In this document: piece by piece, positions 32,953 to 45,260 of the stretch
Layout: each line of letters opens with the position of its first letter
Numbering within the stretch: the first letter of the stretch is position 1
Assembly: GCA_036245805.1 (NCBI GenBank)
Contig: BTRK01000002.1
Location: 26,281,067 to 26,345,066, forward strand
Source of the DNA: Pristionchus mayeri
Lineage: Eukaryota > Nematoda > Chromadorea > Rhabditida > Neodiplogasteridae
Length of the DNA: 64,000 nt
Direction: 5' to 3'
Notes under the pieces: model-generated
What the model was told of the DNA's origin: nothing
What the model saw: the letters and a program-made list of their open reading frames with translations, nothing else
Database searches by the model: none
Translations under genes and position numbers: made by a program

Positions 32953-33313
32953 CTGAATATCAGGGGAATCTCGTCGGGACAACAGATCGATCACGCTGAG
33001 ATACAGTACCCCAACAATACCGTACCCTTTACAGCCCACTAGGAACTCACCCGGACGAGCAGTAGATCAGAGAAGACGACGAAGCATCGCGAAGAGGGGG
33101 GAGAGAGGGAGAGAGGAGGGAGAGAGAGGAGGGGGAGAGACCACTCCGAGTGGGAGGAAGAGGGACGAGTGAATGGAGAAGGAGAGGGCGAGGGAGGAAA
33201 GGGCGATTTGACTAGATCAAATTGAATGCAAAAAGATGAGATGGATGGAGTTGTTCACGTAGGCGAAGCCCAGTCTTTGCCGATTTGCATGGCATTTAGC
33301 CTTGATATTTTAA
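32953..33313. other. Upstream region of the third dehydratase copy, purine-rich
   Basis: Holds a probable unresolved 5' exon or UTR (33050-33090, minus) and a GA-rich tract (33090-33210). Nothing else recognised. Confidence 0.4.
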
Positions 33314-33601
33314 AGGAGTGCTCCGGGGAATGAATGCTAGGTAGTCCTACAACGAAAGTTCTGCGCTCTCAATGAGATACTGTAGCGAATTTAGTGCGAG
33401 AAAGATGCGATAAATAAGTAGAGCGAGTGGAACATAAACCAACCAGGCGCGACCCTGCGCTTTCAATAAACTTTGCGCATATGTAAATAGCCTCAGAGGC
33501 GTCGGAGGAACTTCGGACAAAGTGCTTTCTGATCGGGTGAGCGTCCTCTTCAACATACACACTGTCACTATGGGTGACTGAATTTTCCCCGGAGCACCCC
33601 T
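33314..33601. mobile_element. MITE with TTAA target duplication (piggyBac-like)
   Basis: A 288-bp element with terminal inverted repeats AGGAGTGCTCCGGGGAA and TTCCCCGGAGCACCCCT (one mismatch), flanked by TTAA on both sides (33310-33313 and 33602-33605). No coding capacity. The TTAA duplication points to piggyBac-type mobilisation. Confidence 0.75.
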
Positions 33602-33646
33602 TTAAACTCGATGCACACCACAAAGTGCATTTACATGGCACTCACA

Positions 33647-33951
33647 AGGAATGGCCGCGAGGGTAGGTTGGTGTTTTAGAACGAGACCTAGCGGGATCGA
33701 AAGAGGATCAAATTCAAATTTTTAAAAAAGAACTTCTTTCTTATATGCTGAGGGCATCTGTGGATGTCACCACTGGGATAGGCGCAAAACCGTCAATTTA
33801 TCAGGCTATGTTCTGAAATCCCACTACAACCCAGCTGTCCACAGAGGCCCTCAGCAGATATGAAAAACGTAGAAGTTCTTAGAATTTGACCCCCCTTTCG
33901 ATCCCGCTAGGTCTCGTTTTGAAACTCCAACCTACCCTCGTGGCCATTCCT
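33647..33951. mobile_element. Inverted-repeat MITE, 305 bp
   Basis: Imperfect arms of about 75 bp (starting AGGAATGGCCGCGAGGGTAG and ending with the near-complement) around a roughly 150-bp loop. It lies 45 bp from the TTAA MITE. The target duplication is not clear. Confidence 0.65.
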
Positions 33952-35165
33952 GGTCAGGCGATGATGAGACGAGTCAGTGATCGCACGTTCAGTCTTTCTT
34001 CTCACTCTCTCCCCGTTGGGTGGTGGTTTTTGCTGTTTAATGATGTTTTTGCGCATAATTTCACTCTTTTCACTATTCAACTGCCGCGTCGTGCGTCGTT
34101 TCTCTCCCTTCTCCGGTAAAGCAGCTCCGGGTACGCCAAGGGAGTGCGAGCAGTGCTGAGATCATGTTTGTATTTTCGTCGGTTTCACAGAGAGTGATCT
34201 TCCGCCAGAGTGATCTTTGATCTATCTATCTGACTTCTTTCAGTTCGTGATGCCCTTCTTCCCTCAACTCCCTGACTCTCGCGAGTCTACAGATAAGACC
34301 AATGGAGCTGCAAATCATGTTAGGTCTGTAATTTTTTTTTCTTATCGAAAGAGAGGGTAGCATTCGCAAAACAGTCAGATGTTATCGATCAGTTTATGAT
34401 GTCTCAAATTTTTAAAAAAATATCAATATTTGATTCTTGAGCTTGTTCTGAATAATTGGGAATGATCCTCGTGTCTCATTCAAGTCTCTCTACGGATCTT
34501 AATCATACCTCAGCTGTCTTGGCAATTGAAATGGACTACAGTAATCGCTGAAGCAGTGGTTACTGTAGTCCATTTCAATTGCCAAGACAGTCTAAAAGAT
34601 CAAGAATCAAATATTGAGAGACATCTTCGCACCGTTCATTGCAGGTTCACCGATCCGAATCTGTTCTCGTAAACTTTGGCTAAGACCTTGTACCCAGTAA
34701 CCCTGTCACCCCATTCCTAAGAACAGGCGGGTTCCCGTGCTTGTTCTGAATAATTGGGAATGATCCTCGTGTCTCATTCAAGTCTCTCTACGGATCTTAA
34801 TCATGCCTCAGCGCTCGCTGAATCTCTATCCTGTGCACTTCCATCCTTTCACCCTTTTCCGACCAGAGCTCGGGAATGGGTGAAAGGATGGCTGGGGATT
34901 ACCTGGAACCAGGCCTATTTTCTGAATTTTGGCAAACTGCCAACCCACTCAAATTCTATTACCGTAGTTCATTCCCTTTCTCTCGCTAGCTCCCCTCCCT
35001 GTAGTGCAGCGCCATACAGCGGCATGACCCTCCAAGCTCTCCCTCCCCATTCCTCCCTCTCTACCCTCCACCAACCATTCGCATTGATCGAGAGTGATTA
35101 GTCCTACTCATTTCCCATTCTCTCTCTTCTCTCACCCTCCCTTCATTTTACTACACCCCTCTGCC
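33952..35165. other. Non-coding stretch with a direct repeat and hairpins
   Basis: A ~72-bp direct repeat occupies 34442-34514 and 34740-34812. Between the copies, 34514-34544 and 34560-34590 form a 31-bp perfect hairpin stem, nested in outer arms 34423-34440/34600-34617. Another hairpin (CCATCCTTTCACCC, 34841-34854 against 34878-34891) follows. A GATCTTTGATC site is at 34212-34222. No exon recognised with confidence. Confidence 0.6.
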
Positions 35166-35172
35166 TATAAAA
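35166..35172 (+). promoter_or_regulatory. TATA-box-like element
   Basis: TATAAAA in a C-rich context, about 300 bp before satellite array 2. Downstream, a ~33-bp motif (GTCCACCGC...GATCTCGC) followed by a splice-donor-like GTGAGTC occurs twice (35251-35285 and 35430-35465). It could be the promoter and first exon of a gene whose body was replaced by satellite. Confidence 0.35.
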
Positions 35173-35473
35173 GGACCCTCCTCCCCTCTCCTCCATTCAA
35201 TCTTCGATCGATCGGGCGCTCGTCTTTCTCCTCTTCCACTCTCCACAATTGGTCCACCGCAAGCCGATCTCGCCCTGTGAGTCTCCTCAGACCTACCCCT
35301 TCCCCTTCTCTCATCTCTCCCGTGTCACCCCACCCCCCCCCTTCCCCTGCCCCCTATTATCCCTCCCCTATGCAGTTTTCGTAGTCCTTCGGCCGGAATC
35401 CGCTCGTATCGTTTCTCCCGCTCTCCTGGTCCACCGCCACAAGACGATCTCGCTTGGTGAGTCCCCCTCCCAT

Positions 35474-38400
35474 ACTGTAGGAACCTAGGCTTAGTTCTGC
35501 ACACTGTACGGGCACAGCATAGGGCGGTGCGGTTTACGGTACCCTCCAGGCATACTGTAGGAACCTTGGCTTAGTTCTGCAAACTGTACGGGCACAGCAT
35601 ACGGCGGTGCGGTGCACGGTACCCTCCAGGCATACTGTAGGAACCTTGGCTTAGTTCTGCACACTGTACGGGCACAGCATAGGGCGGTGCGGTTTACGGT
35701 ACCCTCCAGGCATACTGTAGGAACCTTGGCTTAGTTCTGCACACTGTACGGGCACAGCATACGGCGGTGCGGTGCACGGTACCCTCCAGGCATACTGTAG
35801 GAACCTTGGCTTAGTTCTGCACACTGTACGGGCACAGCATACGGCGGTGCGGTGCACGGTACCCTCCAGGCATACTGTGGGAACCTTCTGCACACTGTAC
35901 GGGCACAGCATAGGGCGGTGCGGTGTACGGTAGGGCATACTGTAGGAACCTTGGCTTAGTTCTGCACACTGCACGGGCACAGCATAGGGCGGTGCGGTGT
36001 ACGGTACCCTCCAGGCATACTGTAGGAACCTTGGCTTAGTTCTGCACACTGCACGGGCACAGCATAGGGCGGTGCGGTGTACGGTACCCTCCAGGCATAC
36101 TGTAGGAACCTTGGCTTAGTTCTGCACACTGTACGGGCACAGCATAGGGCGGTGCGGTGTACGGTACCCTCCAGGCATACTGTAGGAACCTTGGCTTAGT
36201 TCTGCACACTGTACGGGCACAGCATAGGGCGGTGCGGTGCACGGTACCCTCCAGGCATACTGTAGGAACCTTGGCTTAGTTCTGCAAACTGTACGGGCAC
36301 AGCATAGGGCGGTGCGGTGTACGGAACCCTCCAGGCATACTGTAGGAACCTTGGCTTAGTTCTGCACACTGTACGGGCACAGCATAGGGCGGTGCGGTGT
36401 ACGGTACCCTCCAGGCATACTGTAGGAACCTTGGCTTAGTTCTGCACACTGTACGGGCACAGCATACGGCGGTGCGGTGCACGGTACCCTCCAGGCATAC
36501 TGTAGGAACCTTGGCTTAGTTCTGCACACTGTACGGGCACAGCATAGGGCGGTGCGGTGTACGGAACCCTCCAGGCATACTGTAGGAACCTTGGCTTGGT
36601 TCTGCACACTGTACGGGCACAGCATAGGGCGGTGCGGTGTACGGTACCCTCCAGGCATACTGTAGGAACCTTGGCTTAGTTCTGCACACTGTACGGGCAC
36701 AGCATACGGCGGTGCGGTGCACGGTACCCTCCAGGCATACTGTAGGAACCTTGGCTTAGTTCTGCACACTGTACGGGCACAGCATACGGCGGTGCGGTGC
36801 ACGGTACCCTCCAGGCATACTGTAGGAACCTTGGCTTAGTTCTGCACACTGTACGGGCACAGCATACGGCGGTGCGGTGTACGGTACCCTCCAGGCATAC
36901 TGTAGGAACCTTGGCTTAGTTCTGCACACTGTACGGGCACAGCATACGGCGGTGCGGTGCACGGTACCCTCCAGGCATACTGTAGGAACCTTGGCTTAGT
37001 TCTGCACACTGTACGGGCACAGCATAGGGCGGTGCGGTGTACGGAACCCTCCAGGCATACTGTAGGATCCTTGGCTTAGTTCTGCACACTGTACGGGCAC
37101 AGCATAGGGCGGTGCGGTGTACGGTACCCTCCAGGCATACTGTAGGAACCTTGGCTTAGTTCTGCACACTGTACGGGCACAGCATACGGCGGTGCGGTGC
37201 ACGGTACCCTCCAGGCATACTGTAGGAACCTTGCATTAGTTCAGCACACTGTACGGGCACAGCATAGGGCGGTGCGGTGTACGGTACCCTCCAGGCATAC
37301 TGTAGGAACCTTGGCTTAGTTCTGCACACTGCACGGGCACAGCATAGGGCGGTGCGGTGTACGGTACCCTCCAGGCATACTGTAGGAACCTTGGCTTAGT
37401 TCTGCACACTGTACGGGCACAGCATAGGGCGGTGCGGTGTACGGTACCCTCCAGGCATACTGTAGGAACCTTGGCTTAGTTCTGCACACTGTACGGGCAC
37501 AGCATAGGGCGGTGCGGTGTACGGTACCCTCCAGGCATACTGTAGGAACCTTGGCTTAGTTGTGCACACTGTACGGGCACAGCATAGGCTGGTGCGGTGT
37601 ACGGTACCCTCCAGGCATACTGTAGGAACCTTGGCTTAGTTCTGCACACTGTACGGGCACAGCATAGGCTGGTGCGGTGTACGGTACCCTCCAGGCATAC
37701 TGTAGGAACCTTGGCTTAGTTCTGCACACTGTACGGGCACAGCATACGGCGGTGCGGTGCACGGTACCCTCCAGGCATACTGTAGGAACCTTGGCTTAGT
37801 TCTGCACACTGTACGGGCACAGCATACGGCGGTGCGGTGTACGGTACCCTCCAGGCATACTGTAGGAACCTTGGCTCAGTTCTGCACACTGTACGGGCAC
37901 AGCATAGGGCGGTGCGGTGTACGGTACCCTCCAGGCATACTGTAGGAACCTTGGCTTAGTTCTGCACACTGTACGGGCACAGCATAGGGCGGTGCGGTGT
38001 ACGGTACCCTCCAGGCATACTGTAGGAACCTTGGCTTAGTTCTGCACACTGTACGGGCACAGCATACGGCGGTGCGGTGCACGGTACCCTCCAGGCATAC
38101 TGTAGGAACCTTGGCTTAGTTCTGCACACTGTACGGGCACAGCATACGGCGGTGCGGTGTACGGTACCCTCCAGGCATACTGTAGGAACCTTGGCTTAGT
38201 TCTGCACACTGTACGGGCACAGCATAGGGCGGTGCGGTGTACGGTACCCTCCAGGCATACTGTAGGAACCTTGGCTTAGTTCTGCACACTGTACGGGCAC
38301 AGCATAGGGCGGTGCGGTGTACGGTAGGGCATACTGTAGGAACCTTGGCTTAGTTCTGCACACTGTAGGCACAGCATAGGGCGGTGCGGTGTACGGCACC

Positions 38401-38999
38401 CTCCAGGCATACTGTGGGAACCTTCTGCACACTGTACGGGCACAGCATAGGGCGGTGCGGTGTACGGTAGGGCATACTGTAGGAACCTTGGCTTAGTTCT
38501 GCACACTGCACGGGCACAGCATAGGGCGGTGCGGTGTACGGTACCCTCCAGGCATACTGTAGGAACCTTGGCTTAGTTCTGCACACTGCACGGGCACAGC
38601 ATAGGGCGGTGCGGTGTACGGTACCCTCCAGGCATACTGTAGGAACCTTGGCTTAGTTCTGCACACTGTACGGGCACAGCATAGGGCGGTGCGGTGTACG
38701 GTACCCTCCAGGCATACTGTAGGAACCTTGGCTTAGTTCTGCACACTGTACGGGCACAGCATAGGGCGGTGCGGTGTACGGTACCCTCCAGGCATACTGT
38801 AGGAACCTTGGCTTAGTTGTGCACACTGTACGGGCACAGCATAGGCTGGTGCGGTGTACGGTACCCTCCAGGCATACTGTAGGAACCTTGGCTTAGTTCT
38901 GCACACTGTACGGGCACAGCATAGGCTGGTGCGGTGTACGGTACCCTCCAGGCATACTGTAGGAACCTTGGCTTAGTTCTGCACACTGTACGGGCACAG
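35474..38999. repeat. Satellite array 2: ~44 tandem copies of the same 80-bp unit
   Basis: Same unit as array 1. Deleted variant units occur near 35876-35940 and 38324-38470. The last ~1.9 kb shares its order of variant units with array 1 (with about three extra units), and the same flank follows (39000-39633). The two array ends are therefore products of a segmental duplication. Confidence 0.95.
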
Positions 39000-39633
39000 A
39001 TTTATTGCATGTTCAGAGAGAGAAGGATCAAGAGTGAAGGAGAGAAACTCAGGGGCGGGGCCTAGTGACTAAGGAACAGTGCCGACAAACCATGAAGGAC
39101 ATGTACTATTTCGATAATAAATACCTGTTCAGGATGAAAATAACACTGGCTGCTGCAAGGAGCGAGGAGGGAGAGGGCGAGAGATGAAAGGAAGAGGATG
39201 CATATATGGAAGAAGAGAAGACTGAACAGCAACGGGAGGAAAGGAGAACGAAGACGAAGAAGGAAAAGGAGAGGGGAGAAGGGTAAAGGTAGGAGGAGGG
39301 AGTACGGTAGGAGATTGATGTAGTGTAGATGGTTCAGTCGTGTCCAAAAGGCCTCTGTTTCCTATTAGAAATATATTAGAAATAAAGAAATAAGAAATAT
39401 ATTAGAAATAAAGAAATAAGAAATATATTAGAAATAAAGATTTTTCTTTCTATAATTGTGTACATTACTCACCACAAAGAAGCATCAGGTCGTAGTACGG
39501 TAGCCGTTAGGTTGTGGATCTAGTCGGATGGGGAGAAGTGGTTGGCACACAGATAGGGGAACTTGGATGCACGAAGCAGAGCCATAAGAGCGCTCCGTCC
39601 TTCGTTGGTCGAACTGCCTTGATCCATGTGAAG
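39000..39633. repeat. Satellite-flanking segment, copy 2
   Basis: Essentially identical to 30147-30780 and likely the ancestral junction, since it runs on into single-copy DNA and the decayed mariner. Confidence 0.9.
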
Positions 39634-39666
39634 GCTTATCCTTGGTATCAGAGAGGCGATGAATTA

Positions 39667-40785
39667 GGTTGCCCGGAAAGTCTTTGTCACTTTTTCAAAA
39701 CCTTATTTCTTTGAGGATACATCATACCATCATTATTGCCAATATTTCTTTGAGGATACATCTTACCATCATTATTGCCAATATTTCTTTGAGGATACAT
39801 CTTGCCATCATTATTGCCAATATGTGACCAACGTTCCTTCAACTTATGGATCCCCTCCCTTCAGAACCCATCCGGGCGCAAGGCAAAGTATTGTTTGATT
39901 GCAGCATCGAGACTTCCACGGGAATTGAAGGCCATAGCTCTAAGGGAATGAGTCAGGGCTGCGAAATGCCAGTATTCCGTAGGGGCTAAGTCAGTAGATT
40001 TCGGGCGATGGGGGGAGAACCAACCATCCATATCCAGTCACTTCTTGCTTGATTTGTTTATCGACATGAAAACGGGCGGTTTCGTGCTGACAGTAACCTT
40101 TCGTCTCCTTCAGGCTTAAACCATCGAGTTATTTCTTCAGATTCTGTAGTTGTGCGAAGGTCTTGGCCCCAGTAATTAGTATGCCCTTGGTGAGCTGCTC
40201 CGATTAGAACACGCCAACTCCTCTCCATCAAACAAATATCATGATTTTTAGGGGGCGTAGCTCATATTTCCTTCTCTAACCCAATGGGCTCCCCTGTGGT
40301 TGTTATCGTAGATTGTCTATGTATCATCCCCTGTTATGAGCCGGTCGAGCCATTGATCCCCACCGTAGAGAGTGAGGAGGGTTTTGGAATCATCGATTCT
40401 GCGTCCAATGCCTTGTACCCGACAACGGATCGTAAAGGATATAGCTTTATCCACAAATAGTCGGGTAAATACTAGAGGAGAAGGGGAAAGGGAAGCAACT
40501 ATTCTCCGCTCGGGGAGAGAACTAGACTGAAGATGGGAAGAGGGTCAGGAGAGGGAGAGGAGGGAGAGGGAGAGGTCATGCGAGTCGATAACAATGGGAG
40601 ACCTCGAGTGATCTACCCCACTCGAGGGCGACTACACAGTCTTGTGAGTGGGGGCCACTCTACGATACAACAACTATAAAGACCCTTCACCGATTGTTAT
40701 TCACTAGGAGTGAGGGAACGCCAAAGTGCAGTTGCGACGAGCAATGTTAAAACAAAACCAGTGACAAAGACTTTCCGGACAACAT
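39667..40785 (-). mobile_element. Decayed mariner
   Basis: TIR-like ends GGTTGCCCGGAAAGTCTTTG (left) and the complement of TGTTGTCCGGAAAGTCTTTG (right). Minus-strand remnants include STDLAPTEYWHF, matching the mariner SPDLAPSDYHLF block with the final catalytic Asp position altered to Glu, and GIHKLKERW near the C terminus. Stops and frameshifts interrupt the transposase. It belongs to a different mariner lineage from 2492-3733. Confidence 0.8.
39704..39820. repeat. Three tandem 39-bp repeats inside the decayed mariner
   Basis: Units 39704-39742, 39743-39781 and 39782-39820 differ by one or two bases (starting TATTTCTTTGAGGATACATC). They lie just inside the left TIR. Confidence 0.9.
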
Positions 40786-41249
40786 GATATGTCATGCCTA
40801 CGCTTATGAAACAAGACATTTGACAGGGTAGAGTACGGTAGGAATGGGCAATATTATTAACCACAGCAAGGAGTCGGAGCACACTGGATCACAGTGGAAG
40901 CAAGGGAATGCACACAAACAAGGGAATGGTACGAAGCGGAAAATTATCGAATATGGCATATTGGGTGTTCATCTGGACCATCAGGCGAATGATGGTTTGC
41001 TCCTTATTTCTCGTTGACTAGAAAAATCGATAAATGTCTTGTGCTTCTCTACTTGGATTTTTCCCGGTTTGCGAAAGAGAAAAAGCATTGTATTCCCTTC
41101 CCTTGTAAGAAATTGCATTCCCTTGTAAGAAAACGATTAATGGAAAGGCAATGTACAGAACAGCATTTATTGCTATCTCCCTCGTTTTATCATGCCGTAG
41201 TTACAATATGCAACAACTGAGAGTGAGCTACCGTAGTGTGCGTGGTAGG
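40786..41249. other. Non-coding gap between decayed mariner and synaptotagmin 3' end
   Basis: It probably holds the synaptotagmin 3' UTR. A TACCGTA site is at 41229-41235. No exon recognised. Confidence 0.45.
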
Positions 41250-44200
41250 TTACCACTTGGGCGCCAATCGATGCCACGAGGCAATGGGATGTTCGGGATG
41301 ATCGATTGCTTGACGCCATTGACGAGAACCCGAATCGCTGCCGAGGGGACCTGAGAGAGAGATCAGCCAATCGATCGGGAGAAGAAGAACTTGAGAGGAA
41401 GTTGATTAGCCGACTTACAGTATCTTCAGGAGGGCGCATTCCCACCCTAACCTAACCAGAAAATAAATAGACTAACTCACCCAGCACAACGTGCCCGATC
41501 TCATCGTTGCTCGAGAGCATATCGTAGTCCATCACGGTCACCACCAGATTCACCTGCGATCGGGAAATGATTTTATTTAAAAAAAAACTTATTTATTCCA
41601 CTCGATTCTCGGAGTGTGGGAGGGAGGAAGCCTGACTAAATCCTCTAAAATATTGGATATCCGCAATCGCGCAATAAGCTCGGATCTACTCCGGGATTAA
41701 ACAAGCCCTCTTTTCCCATTTGTTTTCCTCCCATGCCTGATTTTATCTATGAATTCAGCTCTAAATCTAGGTCAATAACTCCCAAATAATTCAGATGAGA
41801 TCTTTTTCATATTTTTAGGCGAAGATAGCTCCAGAGAACAGAAGAGCCACACAATATTCAGAACGAAGGAAACAACTCCCTGGAGAGAACACGTCCCGTT
41901 AGTCTTACCTCAGTGGCAATCTTCTCTCTGTCGGGTATCTCGAAGGCGAAGCTCTCGTTGAATACGGGTGCGAGAGTGCATGGTTTGATTGCAGTCTTCC
42001 TCTTCTCCAGCTTCTCCCCCGACTGCACCAACCACAGCTTCACGTACGGATCTAAAGAGGATTGAACATATTTCGATTGGTCTTAGGTCATCGATTCGGT
42101 GTGAGTTGGGTCGGATCTATGCTTCATGCAACGTTTTAGATATGCAAGTCATTGAGTAGAATGAGGAATTGTTGATAAGTTTTCGAATAAAAGCAGTTTC
42201 TGAACGAATGTCCGAACTCAAAGCTCCTTCATACAGCAATGCGAGGCGATAATCAAGCAGAATAAGAAGAAGCTCACCGGAACTGCCCAGTTTGTCCTTG
42301 GCTGCAAGTCCTCTCGCCTTGATCACTGAGACGGTGATTCGATTCGCATCCGGGAGATAGCAGAGTGAGAGCATCACATCACCCACGTTCTCCTTAATTA
42401 TCATAATTAATCTTAGCAAAAGTAAGCCTCCTAGTTTCAGTCACTATTCCATATAAAATTATCATTATGACCACTATTCCATATAAAATTATCATCAGTC
42501 ACTATTCCATATAAAATTATCATTATGACGTTTTTGTACTAAAAATCTCATAATATAGCCCCTTTATCATCTCATGATTCTTGAAACGGGAAGGCAACAA
42601 GCGCATTTTCGCTGCTAGAATCCATGAATGTTCAATGAGTCTTGCACAAACGAGCTAAGAGCAATATGCGGCATATATTATATGCCACTCAATGAGCAGA
42701 TAAATGCAATGTTTATCCGTTTCAGAGCCCGGTTTCCGTGCTGTCTCTGCAGAAGACTGCCTAGATGGAGAGGGAAAAATTCATTTGGAAATGGATTGTA
42801 AATGGATGCGTACCCTGCTGACGGTTGGTCTCTGGAGGTTCTTCCAGTACACGGGCGCATTTTGGAACTTCACATTCCTCAGAGGCAGCAGAATCTCCCC
42901 GATGGGATCATCCGAGGAGAATCGATCGTAGTCCATCACCTGCCAATTACCATTAGTATACTGATTTTAAGTCAAAGAACGAGCTGTCATAGAATATATA
43001 TTTCGGGGATTATGCAAACATTGATTCGTTATTTGTAGAGTTCTATTGTTGGAAAAAAATCGTTATTGGAAAATTACCCCAATCCCTCTCATTTTCCAAT
43101 AACGCCGCGAAATGAGGTGGCCGCTTATTGGAAAATTATTGGAAAAGATTTTCAAATAAGAAAGCAAACGGAAAAGGGGCCATTGATCGTTGAAACTCAA
43201 TCGACGATTTTCCAATAGTTTTTCAATTAGCTATTGGAAAATTTCACCTCACAATAGATGTTATTGGAAAATGAGATGAGTGAGAGACCCCTTTGTTCTC
43301 GCTATTGGAAAATTGGAAAAATTTTCCAACAAGGGAACTCTAGTTATTTGTATATTTCTATGGAAATACTTAGTTTTTTTCCTATTTATTTTGCACCGAT
43401 GGAGCTGAATGCACCCATCATTCAGTCAACTTCCGGAACGAGTGCAGGCCTAGTGCGATTCACTGACATTTCCGATGCGAATCTGCTTTTTTCGGATTTT
43501 GAATTGCGTCTGAGTACTACTAGTGCATAAAGCCATGATAAAAAATAAAACACAAGAAAATACCTGCAGAACGAGTGTCATGTCGTGCAGTCTCTTGATG
43601 GCGTAGCCTGAATTGGTCATTAAGTCGATTATCGAAACGCTGTCTCCGTTCATCAATCAGTTTCATGTCCTTGCTGGCTCTTGTTCTCTAGAGAACGTGG
43701 GAGTACTATTAAGAAGGTCAACGAATGCATGGTCTATGGAATCAATCTCAACATGTGCTGATCAACTTCCAAATGCATAATTTCTGATCGTCTCCTCACC
43801 GGGGAAAGAGAGGGTCTGGTTGAACTTGGGAGCGAGATTTCTCCGGTGCACTTTAGTGCGTTCCGAGTTCTGGGGATACTGTAGGAAGAAGACACGCACG
43901 TACGGGTCAGAGGAACCTGCGGAGAATTACTTATTTTAATTATTTATTGATATTTCTCGACATTAGTTGGTGAGCAACACATATTTGTTCGCCTTCTATG
44001 ACGATTAATTACGATGATCAACTTCTGATACAGTATCGATCATAAGTATTCGTCCAAAAGTTCAGAACCCTATAACTTTTGAACCAAAAGCCAAGTCAGG
44101 CTGAAATTTTAACAATACATGGTAAATCCATCGATGAATCTTGCGCACTTGTTGACACATCATTTACATAACACGCTTTTGCATAGTGATGACGTAATCA

Positions 44201-45228
44201 CAATACACTTTTTGAAATAGATTATTTCCTCGGATAATTTTATCATACTCGCCAAACTTTCTGAGGGTTGAGAGGTGTCCTAGGACTACTTAGAAAATAA
44301 TTTTCAAGTTGCTGCGTCTTCGCGCCTATTTGCTGCATTACCTGAAAATTTGAGGCTGCAAACCCATAACTTTGATTCCACGCAAGCTAGAGACTCGTTA
44401 TCAGGGCAAAATTATCCTCATTGTGATCCAAGATGATCCTGAAAGTTTGGTATCGATCGCACAAAAAAGTCACTTTTTCGGTTGGCCTAACTTTGACCGC
44501 TGACCATTTCAAGGGTAAATTTGCGTAAAATACGATTCTTGCACAGGAAAGGTCCAAAACCATCAGATAAACCATTCCCAACTTTTGGTAGGGTTAGATT
44601 CACTTTTCCGGACCCTGGCGTACGATCTACGAGCGTGCTCTCCTGTCAGAACGCGCGCGCCTTTCTTCACACCGATCCCTCTCCACTCTCTTGCCGTGTA
44701 GGGAAATGTCGAGCGCACAAGTGGAGTGCGTGTCCGTAAATGAACCGCTACAGCCCGGAAAGTGAATCTAACCCTACCAAAAGTAGGGAATGTATTCTCT
44801 GATGGTTTTGGACCTTTCCTGTGGAAGATTCATATTTTACGCAAATTTACCCTTGAAATGGTCAGCGGTCAAAGTTCGGCCAACCGAAAAGTGACTTTTT
44901 TGTGCCCTGAATGTAAATTATGAGCGCTCGATACCAAACTTTCAGGATCATCTAGGATCACAATGAGGATCATTTTGCCTTGATAACGAGTCTCTAGCTT
45001 GCCTGGAATCAAAGTTATGGGTTCGCAGCCTCAAATTTACAGGTACTGCAGCAAATAGGCCCGAAGAGCTATAAATAGTATTGATTATTCTCATTATCTC
45101 TAATTCACTCTCGCTTGTAACTGACGGCTATACTCCCTTTGTCATCTAGATATGACATCGTAATTATCATGATTCTAATTTTCCCTGTAACATCTATTTT
45201 ATACCTCTGCACTGTCGCATGATAAAGA

Positions 45229-45260
<32 letters not shown>

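Noticed and set aside
28064..39000. Many 60-150 residue open frames across the satellite arrays on both strands
   Set aside because: They repeat every 80 bp (240 bp for frame), shift frame between units and match no family, so they are a by-product of the satellite.
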